DNA from: Desulfobacterales bacterium RIFOXYA12_FULL_46_15 | Lineage (GTDB): Bacteria > Desulfobacterota > Desulfobacteria > Desulfobacterales > Desulfobacteraceae | Reading direction: 5' to 3' | Assembly: GCA_001799395.1 (NCBI GenBank) | Contig: MGTJ01000028.1 | Span: forward strand, 1 to 62,927 | DNA: 62,927 nucleotides | Shown here: in pieces, positions 25,972 to 35,820 of the stretch | How positions within the stretch are numbered: the first letter of the stretch is position 1 | Layout: the number at the start of each line of letters is the position of its first letter | Notes under the pieces: generated by a model | The model's database searches: none | What the model was told of the DNA's origin: nothing | What the model saw: the letters and a program-made list of their open reading frames with translations, nothing else | Translations under genes and position numbers: made by a program

Positions 25972-27141
25972 ATGAAAGGCTTTCGTTTTGCAGGAATTCG
26001 CGCAGGAATCAAGAAAAAGGACCAAAAAGACCTGGGGCTTATATATAGCGACTCACCTGCTGTCGCAGCAGCTCTTTTCACACGGAATAAGGTTGTTGCA
26101 GCGCCGGTTATTCTTGGCAAAGAAAAAATTAAAAAAGGATTATGCCGGGCTGTCCTTGTCAATAGCGGAAACGCCAACTGTTTTACAGGGAAGCAGGGAA
26201 TTGAAGATGCTGTGTTCTGTTCAAAAATAGTCGCACAATCCCTCCACATCCCTGAAGATCATGTTATGGTTTCTTCAACAGGAGTGATTGGAGCTTATCT
26301 TCCCATGAAAAAATTTGAAACCGGTATTAAAGAAATTGTCCGGCATCTTTCTGAAAACTGTATCAATGATTTTGCCGATGCCATCCTGACCACTGATACC
26401 TGCCGTAAAATTGTAAACGAAACCAATTCGATCAAAGGCAAACCTTTTTCAGTTATCGGAATTGCCAAGGGTTCCGGTATGATTCGGCCTGACATGGCTA
26501 CTATGCTTGCTTTTGTATTAACAGATGCAAAAATTTCAAGTGAGGATTTAAAAATTATCCTGACGGCGGTTAATGAAAAGACCTTTAACCGGATCACCGT
26601 AGATGGGGATACCAGTACCAATGATACACTCCTGGCCCTGGCCAACGGAAGCTCAGGTGCTCTTGTTAATGACTCTGAATCCAGAGCCGTTTTTCATAGC
26701 GTACTTGAAAAAGTATGTATGCAGCTTTCAAAAATGATAGTCAAAGATGGGGAAGGTGCTACCAAACTTGTACAAATCATTGTAAAAGGCGCTAAAACAA
26801 AAGAGGACGCGTTCAAGGCCAGTGAGGCCATTGCCCATTCAAATCTTGTTAAGACGGCAATCTATGGGGAAGATCCGAACTGGGGGAGGATCACGGCTGC
26901 AGCTGGAAGATCCGGAGCCTATGTAGTTACGGAAAAAATGGATCTGTTCTTTGACGGTCGCCCCCTGGTTCTAAAAGGCAATTGGCTTGGGCCTGATGCT
27001 GAAAAAGAAATTGCCCTGATCATGAAAGAAAAGGAAATTGTTATCACCCTTGATCTTAATCTTGGGCAGGAGACTGACAGCTTTTGGTTTTGCGATTTCA
27101 GTGAAAACTATGTCAAAATAAATGCAGAATACAGGTCCTGA
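25972..27141 (+). CDS. argJ: Bifunctional ornithine acetyltransferase / N-acetylglutamate synthase
   Basis: ArgJ (389 residues) recycles the acetyl group between acetylornithine and glutamate in arginine synthesis. The self-cleavage nucleophile is the Thr in GMIRPDMATMLAF; VNSGNANCFTG and EDPNWGRITAAAGRSG are typical. ATG 25972 is chosen over 25942 because GAAGGAA precedes it and family proteins start near here. Whether it also makes acetylglutamate from acetyl-CoA cannot be told. Confidence 0.93.
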   Translation: MKGFRFAGIRAGIKKKDQKDLGLIYSDSPAVAAALFTRNKVVAAPVILGKEKIKKGLCRAVLVNSGNANCFTGKQGIEDAVFCSKIVAQSLHIPEDHVMVSSTGVIGAYLPMKKFETGIKEIVRHLSENCINDFADAILTTDTCRKIVNETNSIKGKPFSVIGIAKGSGMIRPDMATMLAFVLTDAKISSEDLKIILTAVNEKTFNRITVDGDTSTNDTLLALANGSSGALVNDSESRAVFHSVLEKVCMQLSKMIVKDGEGATKLVQIIVKGAKTKEDAFKASEAIAHSNLVKTAIYGEDPNWGRITAAAGRSGAYVVTEKMDLFFDGRPLVLKGNWLGPDAEKEIALIMKEKEIVITLDLNLGQETDSFWFCDFSENYVKINAEYRS

Positions 27142-27143
27142 AA

Positions 27144-27836
27144 ATGCGGCTCCAGAAATATCTGGCCCATGCAGGGCTTTGTTCCAGAAGAAAAGCTGAA
27201 GAATATATCTCTAATGGCCGGATCAAAGTGAATGGCAAAACAATATCAGAACTTGGATCAAAAATTGACCCGATTATGGATTCGGTTGCTTTTGATGGCA
27301 AACCCGTTATCATCAAACAGGAACACTCCAAAATCTATCTTGCTTTGAACAAACCGGAAGGCTATGTCACCTCATGCTCCCAAACAAAAACAAAAATCGT
27401 CATGGACCTGATTGACATGAATGAACGGGTATATCCTGTCGGAAGACTGGACAAAGACTCAAAAGGTCTCATATTGCTGACCAACGATGGAGATCTTCAC
27501 AATAAACTGTCCCACCCTTCCTTTGATCATGAAAAAGAATATATTGTGACAACGGTTCTTCCAGTGTCTGATATTGCATTAAAAGACATGGCCGGGGGAA
27601 TGTCCATTGACGGTATAAAAACCCGAAAGGCCATCGTCAAACGGATTTCAAGCAATCAGTTCCGCATTGTTTTAAAGGAAGGAAGAAATCGGCAGATCAG
27701 AAAAATGGTTCAAAAAACAGGTAACACTGTTGATACACTGCTCAGAATAAGAATAGCAAATATCAGCCTCGGCAATTTAAAAGAAGGAACCTGGCGCTAT
27801 CTGACCCATGCAGAAATCCAAAAATTAACCCAGTAA
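27144..27836 (+). CDS. 16S/23S rRNA pseudouridine synthase, RsuA/RluB/E/F family
   Basis: The 230-residue enzyme has an N-terminal S4 RNA-binding domain (MRLQKYLAHAGLCSRRKAEE) and the RsuA-type catalytic motif VGRLDKDSKGLILLTNDGDL with its aspartate. EGRNRQIRKM is also diagnostic. It follows argJ by two bases. The target (RluB is most likely) cannot be fixed from sequence alone. It overlaps trpS by 12 bases, convergent. Confidence 0.88.
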   Translation: MRLQKYLAHAGLCSRRKAEEYISNGRIKVNGKTISELGSKIDPIMDSVAFDGKPVIIKQEHSKIYLALNKPEGYVTSCSQTKTKIVMDLIDMNERVYPVGRLDKDSKGLILLTNDGDLHNKLSHPSFDHEKEYIVTTVLPVSDIALKDMAGGMSIDGIKTRKAIVKRISSNQFRIVLKEGRNRQIRKMVQKTGNTVDTLLRIRIANISLGNLKEGTWRYLTHAEIQKLTQ

Positions 27837-28850
27837 ACTGATACCAATGGCTTTTCTAACCTGATCAAGGAATGGTACTGAAAACTCTCTTGCCCTTGCT
27901 GCACCTTTTTTCAGGATATTATCAATATCCGACGGCGTTTTGATTAGCTCTTCATATCTCTTCCTGGGTTCTTTCAAAATTGCATTGATGTACTCAAAAA
28001 GCTCCTGTTTCATAGTCCCCCAAGCGATTCCCTGCCTGTAACGTGCAGCCATGGCTTTACTTTCCGATGATGTTGCAAAGGCCTGATAAATAGAGAAAAG
28101 CGTGCAGGTATCAGGGTCCTTGGGTTCATCCGGCCCCAGTGAATTGGTCTGAATTTTCATGATCAGTTTACGAAGGGCTTTTTCAGTGTCAAACAAAGGA
28201 ATATAATTATTATAGCTTTTACTCATTTTCCGGCCGTCAAGACCGGATAGAACAGCAGATGTTTCATCCACCACTACTTCCGGTAGAACAAAGAGGTTTC
28301 CATAAATATGATTGAATCTTGCTGCAATATCTCTTGTCATTTCAAGGTGCTGGACCTGGTCTTTTCCTACAGGTACTTTTTTGGCATTAAACATCAGGAT
28401 GTCCGCAGCCATGAGAATCGGATAGGAAAAAAGTCCCATGGTGATACCTTTGTCAGGGTCCTTGTCTTCATCTTGTTCATTATCAGCAACGGCTGCTTTA
28501 TAGGCATGTGCCCGGTTCATCAATCCTTTGGCCGTAAGGCTTGTCAGAATCCAGGTTAATTCCGGAATTTCAGGGATGTCGGATTGACGGTAAAACACGC
28601 AATTGTCATAATCAAGCCCCAATGCAATCCACGCAGCTGCAATTTCAAGGGCAGATTGTTTTCTCAACCTTGGGTCATGGTTTTTAATCAAAGAATGATA
28701 ATCGGCAAGGAAATAATAGGATTTGAGGGCTTTGTCCCTGCTGGATTCAACGGCCGGTCTAATGGCACCGACATAATTGCCGAGATGAGGAGTTCCACTG
28801 GTTGTAATTCCAGTTAAAAAATCTGCATTTTTCATTTTCTTTTGATCCAT
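27825..28850 (-). CDS. trpS: Tryptophanyl-tRNA synthetase
   Basis: TrpS (341 residues) is a class I synthetase. The HIGH-like motif is TPHLGNYVGA, the KMSKS motif GRKMSKSYNNYI; YPILMAADILMF and KVPVGKDQVQHLEM are typical. ATG 28850 is taken as start; a TTG nine bases upstream is also possible. It lies 51 bases after the DHH-CBS-polymerase gene and is probably co-transcribed. Confidence 0.93.
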   Translation of the reverse strand: MDQKKMKNADFLTGITTSGTPHLGNYVGAIRPAVESSRDKALKSYYFLADYHSLIKNHDPRLRKQSALEIAAAWIALGLDYDNCVFYRQSDIPEIPELTWILTSLTAKGLMNRAHAYKAAVADNEQDEDKDPDKGITMGLFSYPILMAADILMFNAKKVPVGKDQVQHLEMTRDIAARFNHIYGNLFVLPEVVVDETSAVLSGLDGRKMSKSYNNYIPLFDTEKALRKLIMKIQTNSLGPDEPKDPDTCTLFSIYQAFATSSESKAMAARYRQGIAWGTMKQELFEYINAILKEPRKRYEELIKTPSDIDNILKKGAARAREFSVPFLDQVRKAIGISLLG

Positions 28851-28901
28851 AGTTTTCAATCATCCAATTTAAATGAAGGGGCATTAACAGAAAGTCTTGA
28901 T

Positions 28902-31577
28902 TTAATCAATAAGTTTATTGCTTCTGACATATTCTTCTGCAAAGGCTATTTCCTCTTTTTGGGTTTTTAGCCTGCCTTTAAGTTTTTCATTTAACACCTG
29001 GTTAAAAATCACAGTAAAAACCGGGCTTGGTTTTAAACCCAGGGTCATAAGATCCCGGCCCCGGATAGATGGTTTTATTTTCCGATGTTGAGTATAAAAA
29101 TTTGAAATAGCCTTTTTCGTTCCTTCATGGGTAGCAAGCGCCATCATGTATAAAAGGTATTCTGTCCTGAAACCGATCAGTGCCCAGTACAAATCCTGAA
29201 TCGTATAAGAAGCTGCCTGTTCGATTAAAATTAGTTGTTTTTCTGCTTTATATCTTTTTTCCATCAATATACCGCGTTCCTTTAAGGGCATATTAAGCCT
29301 GTCGCAAATCTGCTCACAGACCTTGTATGAAGACCGATTTAAAAGAGCCATAAAATAGACCGACCATCTGGGATATTCTTCGTCAGTATATAACAAATCA
29401 TGCCAGGCAAGGATTTTATTAACGGTTTCAAGCAATTGATATGTTTTCGGATCAATCTCCAGTTTTCTATGGATCATTTTTTCAAGTCCGTATTCCACAA
29501 TTGTCCTTATTGCCGGAATTGGGTTTTCTTCTTCAAAGATCTGTTTGATTTCCGACAATACCCTCAATCCGCTTAAATGTTTAAAACAATCAATGGTGAT
29601 GGCGTTTTTGATCAGGTTGGAGGTTACCTTTCCAATCTTGAATCCGAATCGGTTAGAAAATTTAATGGCCCTGAAGATACGGGTCGGATCTTCCACAAAA
29701 CTTAAATTGTGGATGGTTCGGATGGTTTTATCTTTAAGATCCCGTATCGCACCAAAAAAATCGATGAGCATTCCGAAATTCTCAGGATTCAGACTGACGG
29801 CAAGCGTATTGATGGTAAAATCCCTTCTTGCAAGATCGAGTTTGATGGAGCTTTTTTCAACAATGGGCAATGCAGCAGGCATTTTGTAATATTCAAGCCG
29901 TGAAGAGGCTACATCTATTTTGAAATTATCAGGAAAAATAATGACTGCAGTGCCGAACTTTTTATGGGGGTTGACCCTGCATCCCTCTTTTGCTGCAAAT
30001 ACTTTTGCAAATTCAATTCCATCTCCTTCGACAACAATATCAATATCCTCGTTGGGGCGGTTCAACAACAGGTCCCTTACAAATCCTCCCACAACAAACA
30101 TATTGTAGCCAAGTTCATTACCGGTTTTTCCAATATTTTCAAGAAGCCGGATCATACGGTTATCAAGACGCCGGCATAGGAGGTCCTCAATCTGTTTGTT
30201 TTTTATATTCCTTTTTAGACCGATTTCAGTTTCATTGTTGGTGATTTCCTTGTTGTGCTGAACCAGATAATTTAAAAGATTGGTCCGGGTAATAACCCCT
30301 CTTATCCAGCCATCATCAATAACCGGTAAAATCCTGTGTTTTGCTTCAATGATGATGCTTTCAATCTGGGCAATATCTGCATCGGAAGAGACAAATTTGA
30401 TTTCTGAATTCATATATTCCTTAACCGGCTGATTGGATAGTTTGTGGTATAATGTTTTTTCAATTACCTGCCGCGTAATATAACCTTCATAGGAATTCTT
30501 TTGTTTATCAACCACGAGTAAGGTATTGATATTATACTGTGTCATCAGATTGCCGGCTTCCTTGCAGGTTATATGGGGCTCTATGGTAATGGCAGGAGAT
30601 GTCATGAGATTTTTTGTAATCTGAACCCGCTTGATTTCTTTTTGAAGCCGTTTAAGAAGCATCATTTCTACCTGAGCAAGTGTTTTATTATCAATTTTTG
30701 CAGAAGCGGCATAGGCATGACCACCGCCACCGAACTCGGATAATATCTTTCCGGCATCAACTTCAGGCAGACGGTTTCGTGCAATAATATTAATTTTATT
30801 GTCCATGAGCACGACTGCAAAAAAAACATCAAGGTCTTCCATCCTGACAACTTTTTGAACTATGGTTGCAAGATCAGTGATATAGGAAGGAGAAGAAATC
30901 ACGGAGATAAAAACATCTACTCCATTAACCTTATGGACTTTCATTTCATTTAAAAGTTCATTCAACCATGTCACCTGTTCAGATTTGATTTCTTTTATCA
31001 CAAAATTTGAAATGGTGTTCAGGCTCGCCCCGCAGCCCAGAAGGAAAGCAGCCTGTTCGAGGTCTTCCCGGGTTGTGGAAGAATTGGTAAACAGGCCTGT
31101 ATCTTCATATATTCCCAATGCCATGACAGTTGCTTCATCAGGGGTTGGAATGATATTTTTTTCCTGAAGTATTGAGCTTAAAATCGTTGTTGTAGATCCT
31201 GTCTGCCGGATCACTTCAAAACTGCCTCTTAAATCTTCCTCCATGGGCGGATGATGATCATATATATGAATCTCAACATCTTGTCTATCGAGCAAAAAAG
31301 AGACCTGAGTCAATCTGTTTTTCTGTTTTGTGTCCACCAGCACAAGTCTTTTGATTTCTGAAAAATCTGTTGGGCCTGCCTCCGCCATATTCAGAAGATA
31401 ACTCATCGAATTAATAAAAAATTCCCTGAGATTTTTTTCCTGAGATCCGGGAAAAACGATCACGGAATCAGGATATAGCTTCTGAGCTGCAAGCATGGAC
31501 GCAATAGCATCAAAATCTGCATTGATATGGCTTGTTATAACTGTTTTATAGTTTTTTTCTTTTTTTTCTCTGCTCAA
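28902..31577 (-). CDS. A-adding tRNA nucleotidyltransferase fused to DHH and CBS domains
   Basis: This 891-residue fusion has an N-terminal DHH/DHHA1 phosphoesterase (SHINADFDAIASMLAA, YDHHPPMEED, FGGGGHAYAASAKI), two CBS repeats (about residues 310-430), and a C-terminal class II tRNA nucleotidyltransferase (VVGGFVRDLLLNRPNEDIDIVVEGD, RRDFTINTLAVSL, EDPTRIFRAIKFSNRFGF). Related fusions in other bacteria add the terminal A of tRNA CCA ends, with a separate CC-adding enzyme. The start is a TTG with AGGAG seven bases upstream. Confidence 0.88.
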   Translation of the reverse strand: MSREKKEKNYKTVITSHINADFDAIASMLAAQKLYPDSVIVFPGSQEKNLREFFINSMSYLLNMAEAGPTDFSEIKRLVLVDTKQKNRLTQVSFLLDRQDVEIHIYDHHPPMEEDLRGSFEVIRQTGSTTTILSSILQEKNIIPTPDEATVMALGIYEDTGLFTNSSTTREDLEQAAFLLGCGASLNTISNFVIKEIKSEQVTWLNELLNEMKVHKVNGVDVFISVISSPSYITDLATIVQKVVRMEDLDVFFAVVLMDNKINIIARNRLPEVDAGKILSEFGGGGHAYAASAKIDNKTLAQVEMMLLKRLQKEIKRVQITKNLMTSPAITIEPHITCKEAGNLMTQYNINTLLVVDKQKNSYEGYITRQVIEKTLYHKLSNQPVKEYMNSEIKFVSSDADIAQIESIIIEAKHRILPVIDDGWIRGVITRTNLLNYLVQHNKEITNNETEIGLKRNIKNKQIEDLLCRRLDNRMIRLLENIGKTGNELGYNMFVVGGFVRDLLLNRPNEDIDIVVEGDGIEFAKVFAAKEGCRVNPHKKFGTAVIIFPDNFKIDVASSRLEYYKMPAALPIVEKSSIKLDLARRDFTINTLAVSLNPENFGMLIDFFGAIRDLKDKTIRTIHNLSFVEDPTRIFRAIKFSNRFGFKIGKVTSNLIKNAITIDCFKHLSGLRVLSEIKQIFEEENPIPAIRTIVEYGLEKMIHRKLEIDPKTYQLLETVNKILAWHDLLYTDEEYPRWSVYFMALLNRSSYKVCEQICDRLNMPLKERGILMEKRYKAEKQLILIEQAASYTIQDLYWALIGFRTEYLLYMMALATHEGTKKAISNFYTQHRKIKPSIRGRDLMTLGLKPSPVFTVIFNQVLNEKLKGRLKTQKEEIAFAEEYVRSNKLID

Positions 31578-31715
31578 AAAATAACTCCTGTTGTATTCAA
31601 TTAATAAAATTTATATAGTATATCTATCATAATTTTACAAATGATCCGGCTTTGATATATGTAAATATAATATCCACCGTTATATCTTGGATGATTAGAA
31701 TAAGGATTCGCCACT

Positions 31716-32930
31716 ATGCCTGCAATTTTTGAATGGAAAGGGAAAAATCCAAAAGGTAGAAAAGTAAAGGGTGAAATGGAGGCAGAAACTTCTGATCAGA
31801 TCAGACAGAATCTCCAGAGACGGAAAATAACACCTACACATGTCCGAAAAAAACCAAAAGATCTTTTTGAAAATATCAAATTCTTGCAACCCAAAGTCAA
31901 AGAAAACGATGTCATTATTTTTGCAAGGCAGTTTTCCACAATGATTGATGCAGGTCTGCCCCTTCTTCAATGCCTCGATATTCTACAGTCTCAGCAGGAT
32001 AACCCGACTTTTAAAAAAAACTTAAAGAAAATCAAGGAATCTGTTGAATCCGGTGAAACCTTTGCAGATGCTTTAAAAAAATTTCCAAAAATTTTCAACG
32101 AACTTTTCATTAACATGGTTGCGGCTGGAGAAGCAGGTGGTATCCTGGATGTGATTTTAAACCGACTTTCCAGCTATATGGAAAAAATGGCAAAACTGAA
32201 ACGCCAGGTTAAAGGCGCCATGACATATCCCATTATCACTCTAGTTATTGCCGTCATCGTTGTGGCAGTCATTTTAGTCTTTGTCATACCGGTCTTTGCT
32301 GATATGTTTAAAGATTTCGGTGCTTCATTGCCGGCTCCCACGCTTATGGTCATTGGCATGAGTAATTTTGTTATTCATAATATCGGCTATCTTATTGGCG
32401 GAATTATGACCTTTGTTTTTCTTTTTCGAAAAACCTATGCAAATCAAAAAGGCCGTATTTTAATAGATGAACTGTTTTTAAGACTTCCGGTTATTGGTCT
32501 TCTGATCCGAAAAGTATCGGTGGCCAAATTCACCCGGACAGCCAGTACCATGCTTTCAAGCGGTGTATCAATTCTTGAGGTTTTGGATATTGTTGCAAAA
32601 ACTTCCGGCAATAAAATTGTGGAATTCGCTATCCAGGATGTACGATCAGGTATTTCAGAAGGAAGGTCCATGGCAGACCCCCTTCTTGAAAGCGGTGTTT
32701 TCCCTTCCATGGTCTGTTCAATGATAGCTGTTGGAGAATCAACAGGGGCATTGGATACAATGATGGCAAAAATTGCAGATTTTTATGATGATGAAGTAGA
32801 TCAGGCTGTAAAAAATCTTACAGATATGATCGAACCTTTTATGCTTGTCTTTTTAGGTGTAGTAGTCGGTGGTCTTGTAATTTCAATGTATCTTCCCATT
32901 TTCACAATGGCCGGCGCGATCACATCATAA
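31716..32930 (+). CDS. pilC: Type IV pilus / type II secretion inner-membrane protein PilC
   Basis: The 404-residue protein has two T2SF domains with conserved ARQFSTMIDAGLPLLQCLDIL and TRTASTMLSSGVSILEVLDI, and three membrane segments (about residues 170-190, 215-240, 375-400). PilC anchors the pilus assembly ATPases. Neither pilB nor pilT is beside it; only the sensor kinase pilS follows. The 138-base gap to the divergent polymerase gene holds no clear promoter. Confidence 0.88.
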   Translation: MPAIFEWKGKNPKGRKVKGEMEAETSDQIRQNLQRRKITPTHVRKKPKDLFENIKFLQPKVKENDVIIFARQFSTMIDAGLPLLQCLDILQSQQDNPTFKKNLKKIKESVESGETFADALKKFPKIFNELFINMVAAGEAGGILDVILNRLSSYMEKMAKLKRQVKGAMTYPIITLVIAVIVVAVILVFVIPVFADMFKDFGASLPAPTLMVIGMSNFVIHNIGYLIGGIMTFVFLFRKTYANQKGRILIDELFLRLPVIGLLIRKVSVAKFTRTASTMLSSGVSILEVLDIVAKTSGNKIVEFAIQDVRSGISEGRSMADPLLESGVFPSMVCSMIAVGESTGALDTMMAKIADFYDDEVDQAVKNLTDMIEPFMLVFLGVVVGGLVISMYLPIFTMAGAITS

Positions 32931-32932
32931 CC

Positions 32933-34234
32933 ATGAAAACCCAACCTGTAGAGGGCTATACTGATTTTAGCCGTCAGATTAGATGGCTTATCATTTCAAG
33001 AGCTATTTTCGGTATCATTCTCATTATTTCAAGCCTTGTTTTTTCCTTAAGGGAAAATCTGTCTTTTTTTTCTCAACCTTTTCTGTCTCTTTACAAAATA
33101 GCTGCATGTATACTTGTTCTTTCAATTATTTATCTCTTTCACCTGATCCGGTTTGACAGAAAGATTTTTCTTGCATATTTCCAAACCATCTCTGATACTT
33201 TTATTGTAACTGCCATTGTTTTTATAACCGGAAGCTATGACAGTGTTTTTAATTTTCTTTACCTTGTCGTCATCATCTATTCTTCGATGCTCCTCCTTCA
33301 AAAAGGAAGTTTGATTATCGCCACTATCTCCTGCCTCCAGTACAGCATATTAATTGAACTTGAATTTTATAAAATTATTACACCTTTATACAGCCGGGTC
33401 GGATTTTCAGGCAACCTGGATGAAAATCATATCGTTTACAGAATTATTATATTCATTGTGGCTTGTTTTGCCGTTGCCATTCTCAGCGGCATTTTATCTT
33501 TTCAAGTAAAAGCTGCCCAAAGGGATCTGAAAATCACACAACAGCATTTACAACGTGTCGAAAAAATGGCTGCCATGGATGAAATGATTTCCGGCATTGC
33601 TCATGAAATCAAAAATCCGCTGGCTTCTCTTTCCGGATCAATTCAACTGCTTCGGGAAGACACCAGATCCGGCTCCTATGAGGATAAGCTGATGCAGATT
33701 ATTCTTAGAGAAACAGACCGTCTTAAAAATATTGTCAATGATATCAGAATATTTTCCAAACCCAATGCAGGAGACAAGGTTGAAATCAAACTATCGGATA
33801 TGATTGAAGAAACAATCAGGCTGTTTTTAAATGATCCGGAATGGAAACCATCGATTCACCTCCAGCTCAACCTTGATAAGAATATTACCTTATTTTTCAA
33901 CCCAGCTCATTTTACACAGATTCTATGGAACCTATTGAAAAATGCAGTTCAATCCATCCAGGATCAAGGTGAAATAACCATCACCCTGGAGTCTTCAAGG
34001 ACGGATAAAGTTTATTTAACTGTTGAAGACACAGGTATAGGCATTCCGCAGAAGGATTCCAATCATATTTTTGATCCTTTTTTTACAACCAAACCTGAAG
34101 GAACCGGTCTTGGGCTTTCTATCCTCCACAGGCTGATTGATGCAAATAACGGTATGATATATTTTGAATCCACTCCAGGAAAAGGGACAATTTTTACTGT
34201 TGTTTTCAGCAGATTTCCATTAAAGGAAAAATAA
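32933..34234 (+). CDS. Sensor histidine kinase, PilS/NtrB-like
   Basis: The 433-residue kinase has about six N-terminal membrane helices (residues 20-190), a coiled linker, then HisKA with the phospho-acceptor in ISGIAHEIKNPLASLSGS and an ATPase domain with NLLKNAVQSIQD (N box), DTGIGIP and EGTGLGLSI (G boxes). The multi-helix input domain and pilC linkage suggest PilS. No response regulator gene is adjacent. It starts two bases after pilC. Confidence 0.85.
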   Translation: MKTQPVEGYTDFSRQIRWLIISRAIFGIILIISSLVFSLRENLSFFSQPFLSLYKIAACILVLSIIYLFHLIRFDRKIFLAYFQTISDTFIVTAIVFITGSYDSVFNFLYLVVIIYSSMLLLQKGSLIIATISCLQYSILIELEFYKIITPLYSRVGFSGNLDENHIVYRIIIFIVACFAVAILSGILSFQVKAAQRDLKITQQHLQRVEKMAAMDEMISGIAHEIKNPLASLSGSIQLLREDTRSGSYEDKLMQIILRETDRLKNIVNDIRIFSKPNAGDKVEIKLSDMIEETIRLFLNDPEWKPSIHLQLNLDKNITLFFNPAHFTQILWNLLKNAVQSIQDQGEITITLESSRTDKVYLTVEDTGIGIPQKDSNHIFDPFFTTKPEGTGLGLSILHRLIDANNGMIYFESTPGKGTIFTVVFSRFPLKEK

Positions 34235-34241
34235 CAAAATC

Positions 34242-34271
34242 TTGACTTTTTGATGGAATGTAGGCTATCTA
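34242..34271 (+). promoter_or_regulatory. Candidate internal promoter before lysS
   Basis: TTGACT (34242-34247) and TATCTA (34266-34271), 18 bp spacing, in the 104-base gap before lysS. This may let lysS and the envelope genes be made independently of pilC-pilS. Confidence 0.4.
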
Positions 34272-34338
34272 TGCATGTTTTATCAATATGAAAACAACCG
34301 GCCTGCATAACGCAGCAAGAATATAAAGGCAAAGATAA

Positions 34339-35820
34339 ATGGATAAAGATACCAACCTGATACAGCTTAGAAAAGAAAAAATTACAGAACTCAAAGATAG
34401 CGGAATAAATCTCTATCCAAATGATTTTAAACCTTCATGTTCCATCAAAATACTAAAACGCATTATCGAAGAAAAGCCTGAGACCCTTGGTGAGAATGGA
34501 AATGAGTTTTATATGGCTGGAAGAATGATGGCTGTTAATATAATGGGCAAATCATCTTTTATCAGATTTAAGGAAGGCTCTGAACAGCTTCAGGTATATT
34601 TACAGAAAAATACAATCGGTGATGACAATTATTCTCTGTTTAAAAAACTCGATATAGGAGATTTTATCGGAGTCAAGGGACCACTATTCCAGACAAAGAC
34701 CGGGGAATGGACACTTCAGGCTAAGGAATTCAGATTATTGTCAAAAGCCGTAAGACCGCTTCCTGAAAAATTCCATGGAATTAAAGATCCTGAGAAACGA
34801 TACCGGCAGCGATATCTTGATCTGATAATGAATGAGGATACTCAAGATATTTTTATTAAAAGAAGCCGGATTATTTCAACAATGAGACATTTTTTTGAAG
34901 AAAAAGGATTCATGGAGGTGGAAACACCCATGATGCAGCCTCTGCCGGGGGGGGCTGAAGCAACACCTTTTAAAACATGGCACAATGCACTTGGAATGGA
35001 ACTTTTTTTAAGGATTGCTCCTGAACTATATCTGAAACGGTTGGTGGTCGGCGGATTTGAAAAAGTATTCGAAATCAACCGTAACTTCAGAAATGAGGGA
35101 GTTTCGAGTCGGCATAATCCTGAATTTACAATGGTTGAATTTTACCAGGCCTATGCTGATTATGAGACATTAATGGATTTAACCGAAGAAATGTTTGAAA
35201 TCATAGTTAAAAAAATAACAGGATCGACATCTATCAGCTATCAAGGCCAAACCATAGATTTGAAAAAAGGATGGCAACGAATTTCAATGATGGATTCTTT
35301 AGAACAAATCGGCGGGATCAATGCTGAAACCCTAAATGACCCTGAAGCACTTCTCAGTCTGGCACAAAAGAATAATATTCAGATTTCTAAAAAAGACCGT
35401 CACGGGAAAGTGTTAACAAAAATGTTTGATGCCCTTGTTGAACCTAAACTGATTCAACCCACATTTATTACCGGTTATCCTGTGGAAGTGTCGCCCTTAT
35501 CCAGAAAAAACGACATCAACACCGAATTAACAGACCGGTTTGAATTATTTATTGTAGGCCGGGAAATCGCTAACGGATTCTCTGAAATCAATGACCCTGA
35601 AGATCAGTATCAACGTTTCCTGATGCAGGTCAGGCAGAGAGATGAGGGGAATTCCGAAGCTCATATCATGGATTCCGAATATGTAGAAGCCCTTGAATAC
35701 GGCATGCCGCCTACTGCCGGAGAAGGTATCGGTATTGATAGACTTGTAATGCTGCTGACGGATTCACCCTCCATACGAGAAGTCATTCTTTTTCCCCATA
35801 TGAAAAAAATATCTGAATAA
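34339..35820 (+). CDS. lysS: Lysyl-tRNA synthetase, class II
   Basis: LysS (493 residues) has an N-terminal OB-fold anticodon domain and class II motifs: FRNEGVSSRHNPEFTMVEFY (motif 2) and GEGIGIDRLVMLLTDSPSIREVILFP (motif 3). The stop codon is followed without a gap by the ATG of the lolC/E gene, so the synthetase and lipoprotein exporter are translated together. Confidence 0.95.
   Translation: MDKDTNLIQLRKEKITELKDSGINLYPNDFKPSCSIKILKRIIEEKPETLGENGNEFYMAGRMMAVNIMGKSSFIRFKEGSEQLQVYLQKNTIGDDNYSLFKKLDIGDFIGVKGPLFQTKTGEWTLQAKEFRLLSKAVRPLPEKFHGIKDPEKRYRQRYLDLIMNEDTQDIFIKRSRIISTMRHFFEEKGFMEVETPMMQPLPGGAEATPFKTWHNALGMELFLRIAPELYLKRLVVGGFEKVFEINRNFRNEGVSSRHNPEFTMVEFYQAYADYETLMDLTEEMFEIIVKKITGSTSISYQGQTIDLKKGWQRISMMDSLEQIGGINAETLNDPEALLSLAQKNNIQISKKDRHGKVLTKMFDALVEPKLIQPTFITGYPVEVSPLSRKNDINTELTDRFELFIVGREIANGFSEINDPEDQYQRFLMQVRQRDEGNSEAHIMDSEYVEALEYGMPPTAGEGIGIDRLVMLLTDSPSIREVILFPHMKKISE

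Noticed and set aside
31578-31715. Sigma-54 or sigma-70 promoter before pilC
   Set aside because: No convincing box pair at correct spacing could be found.
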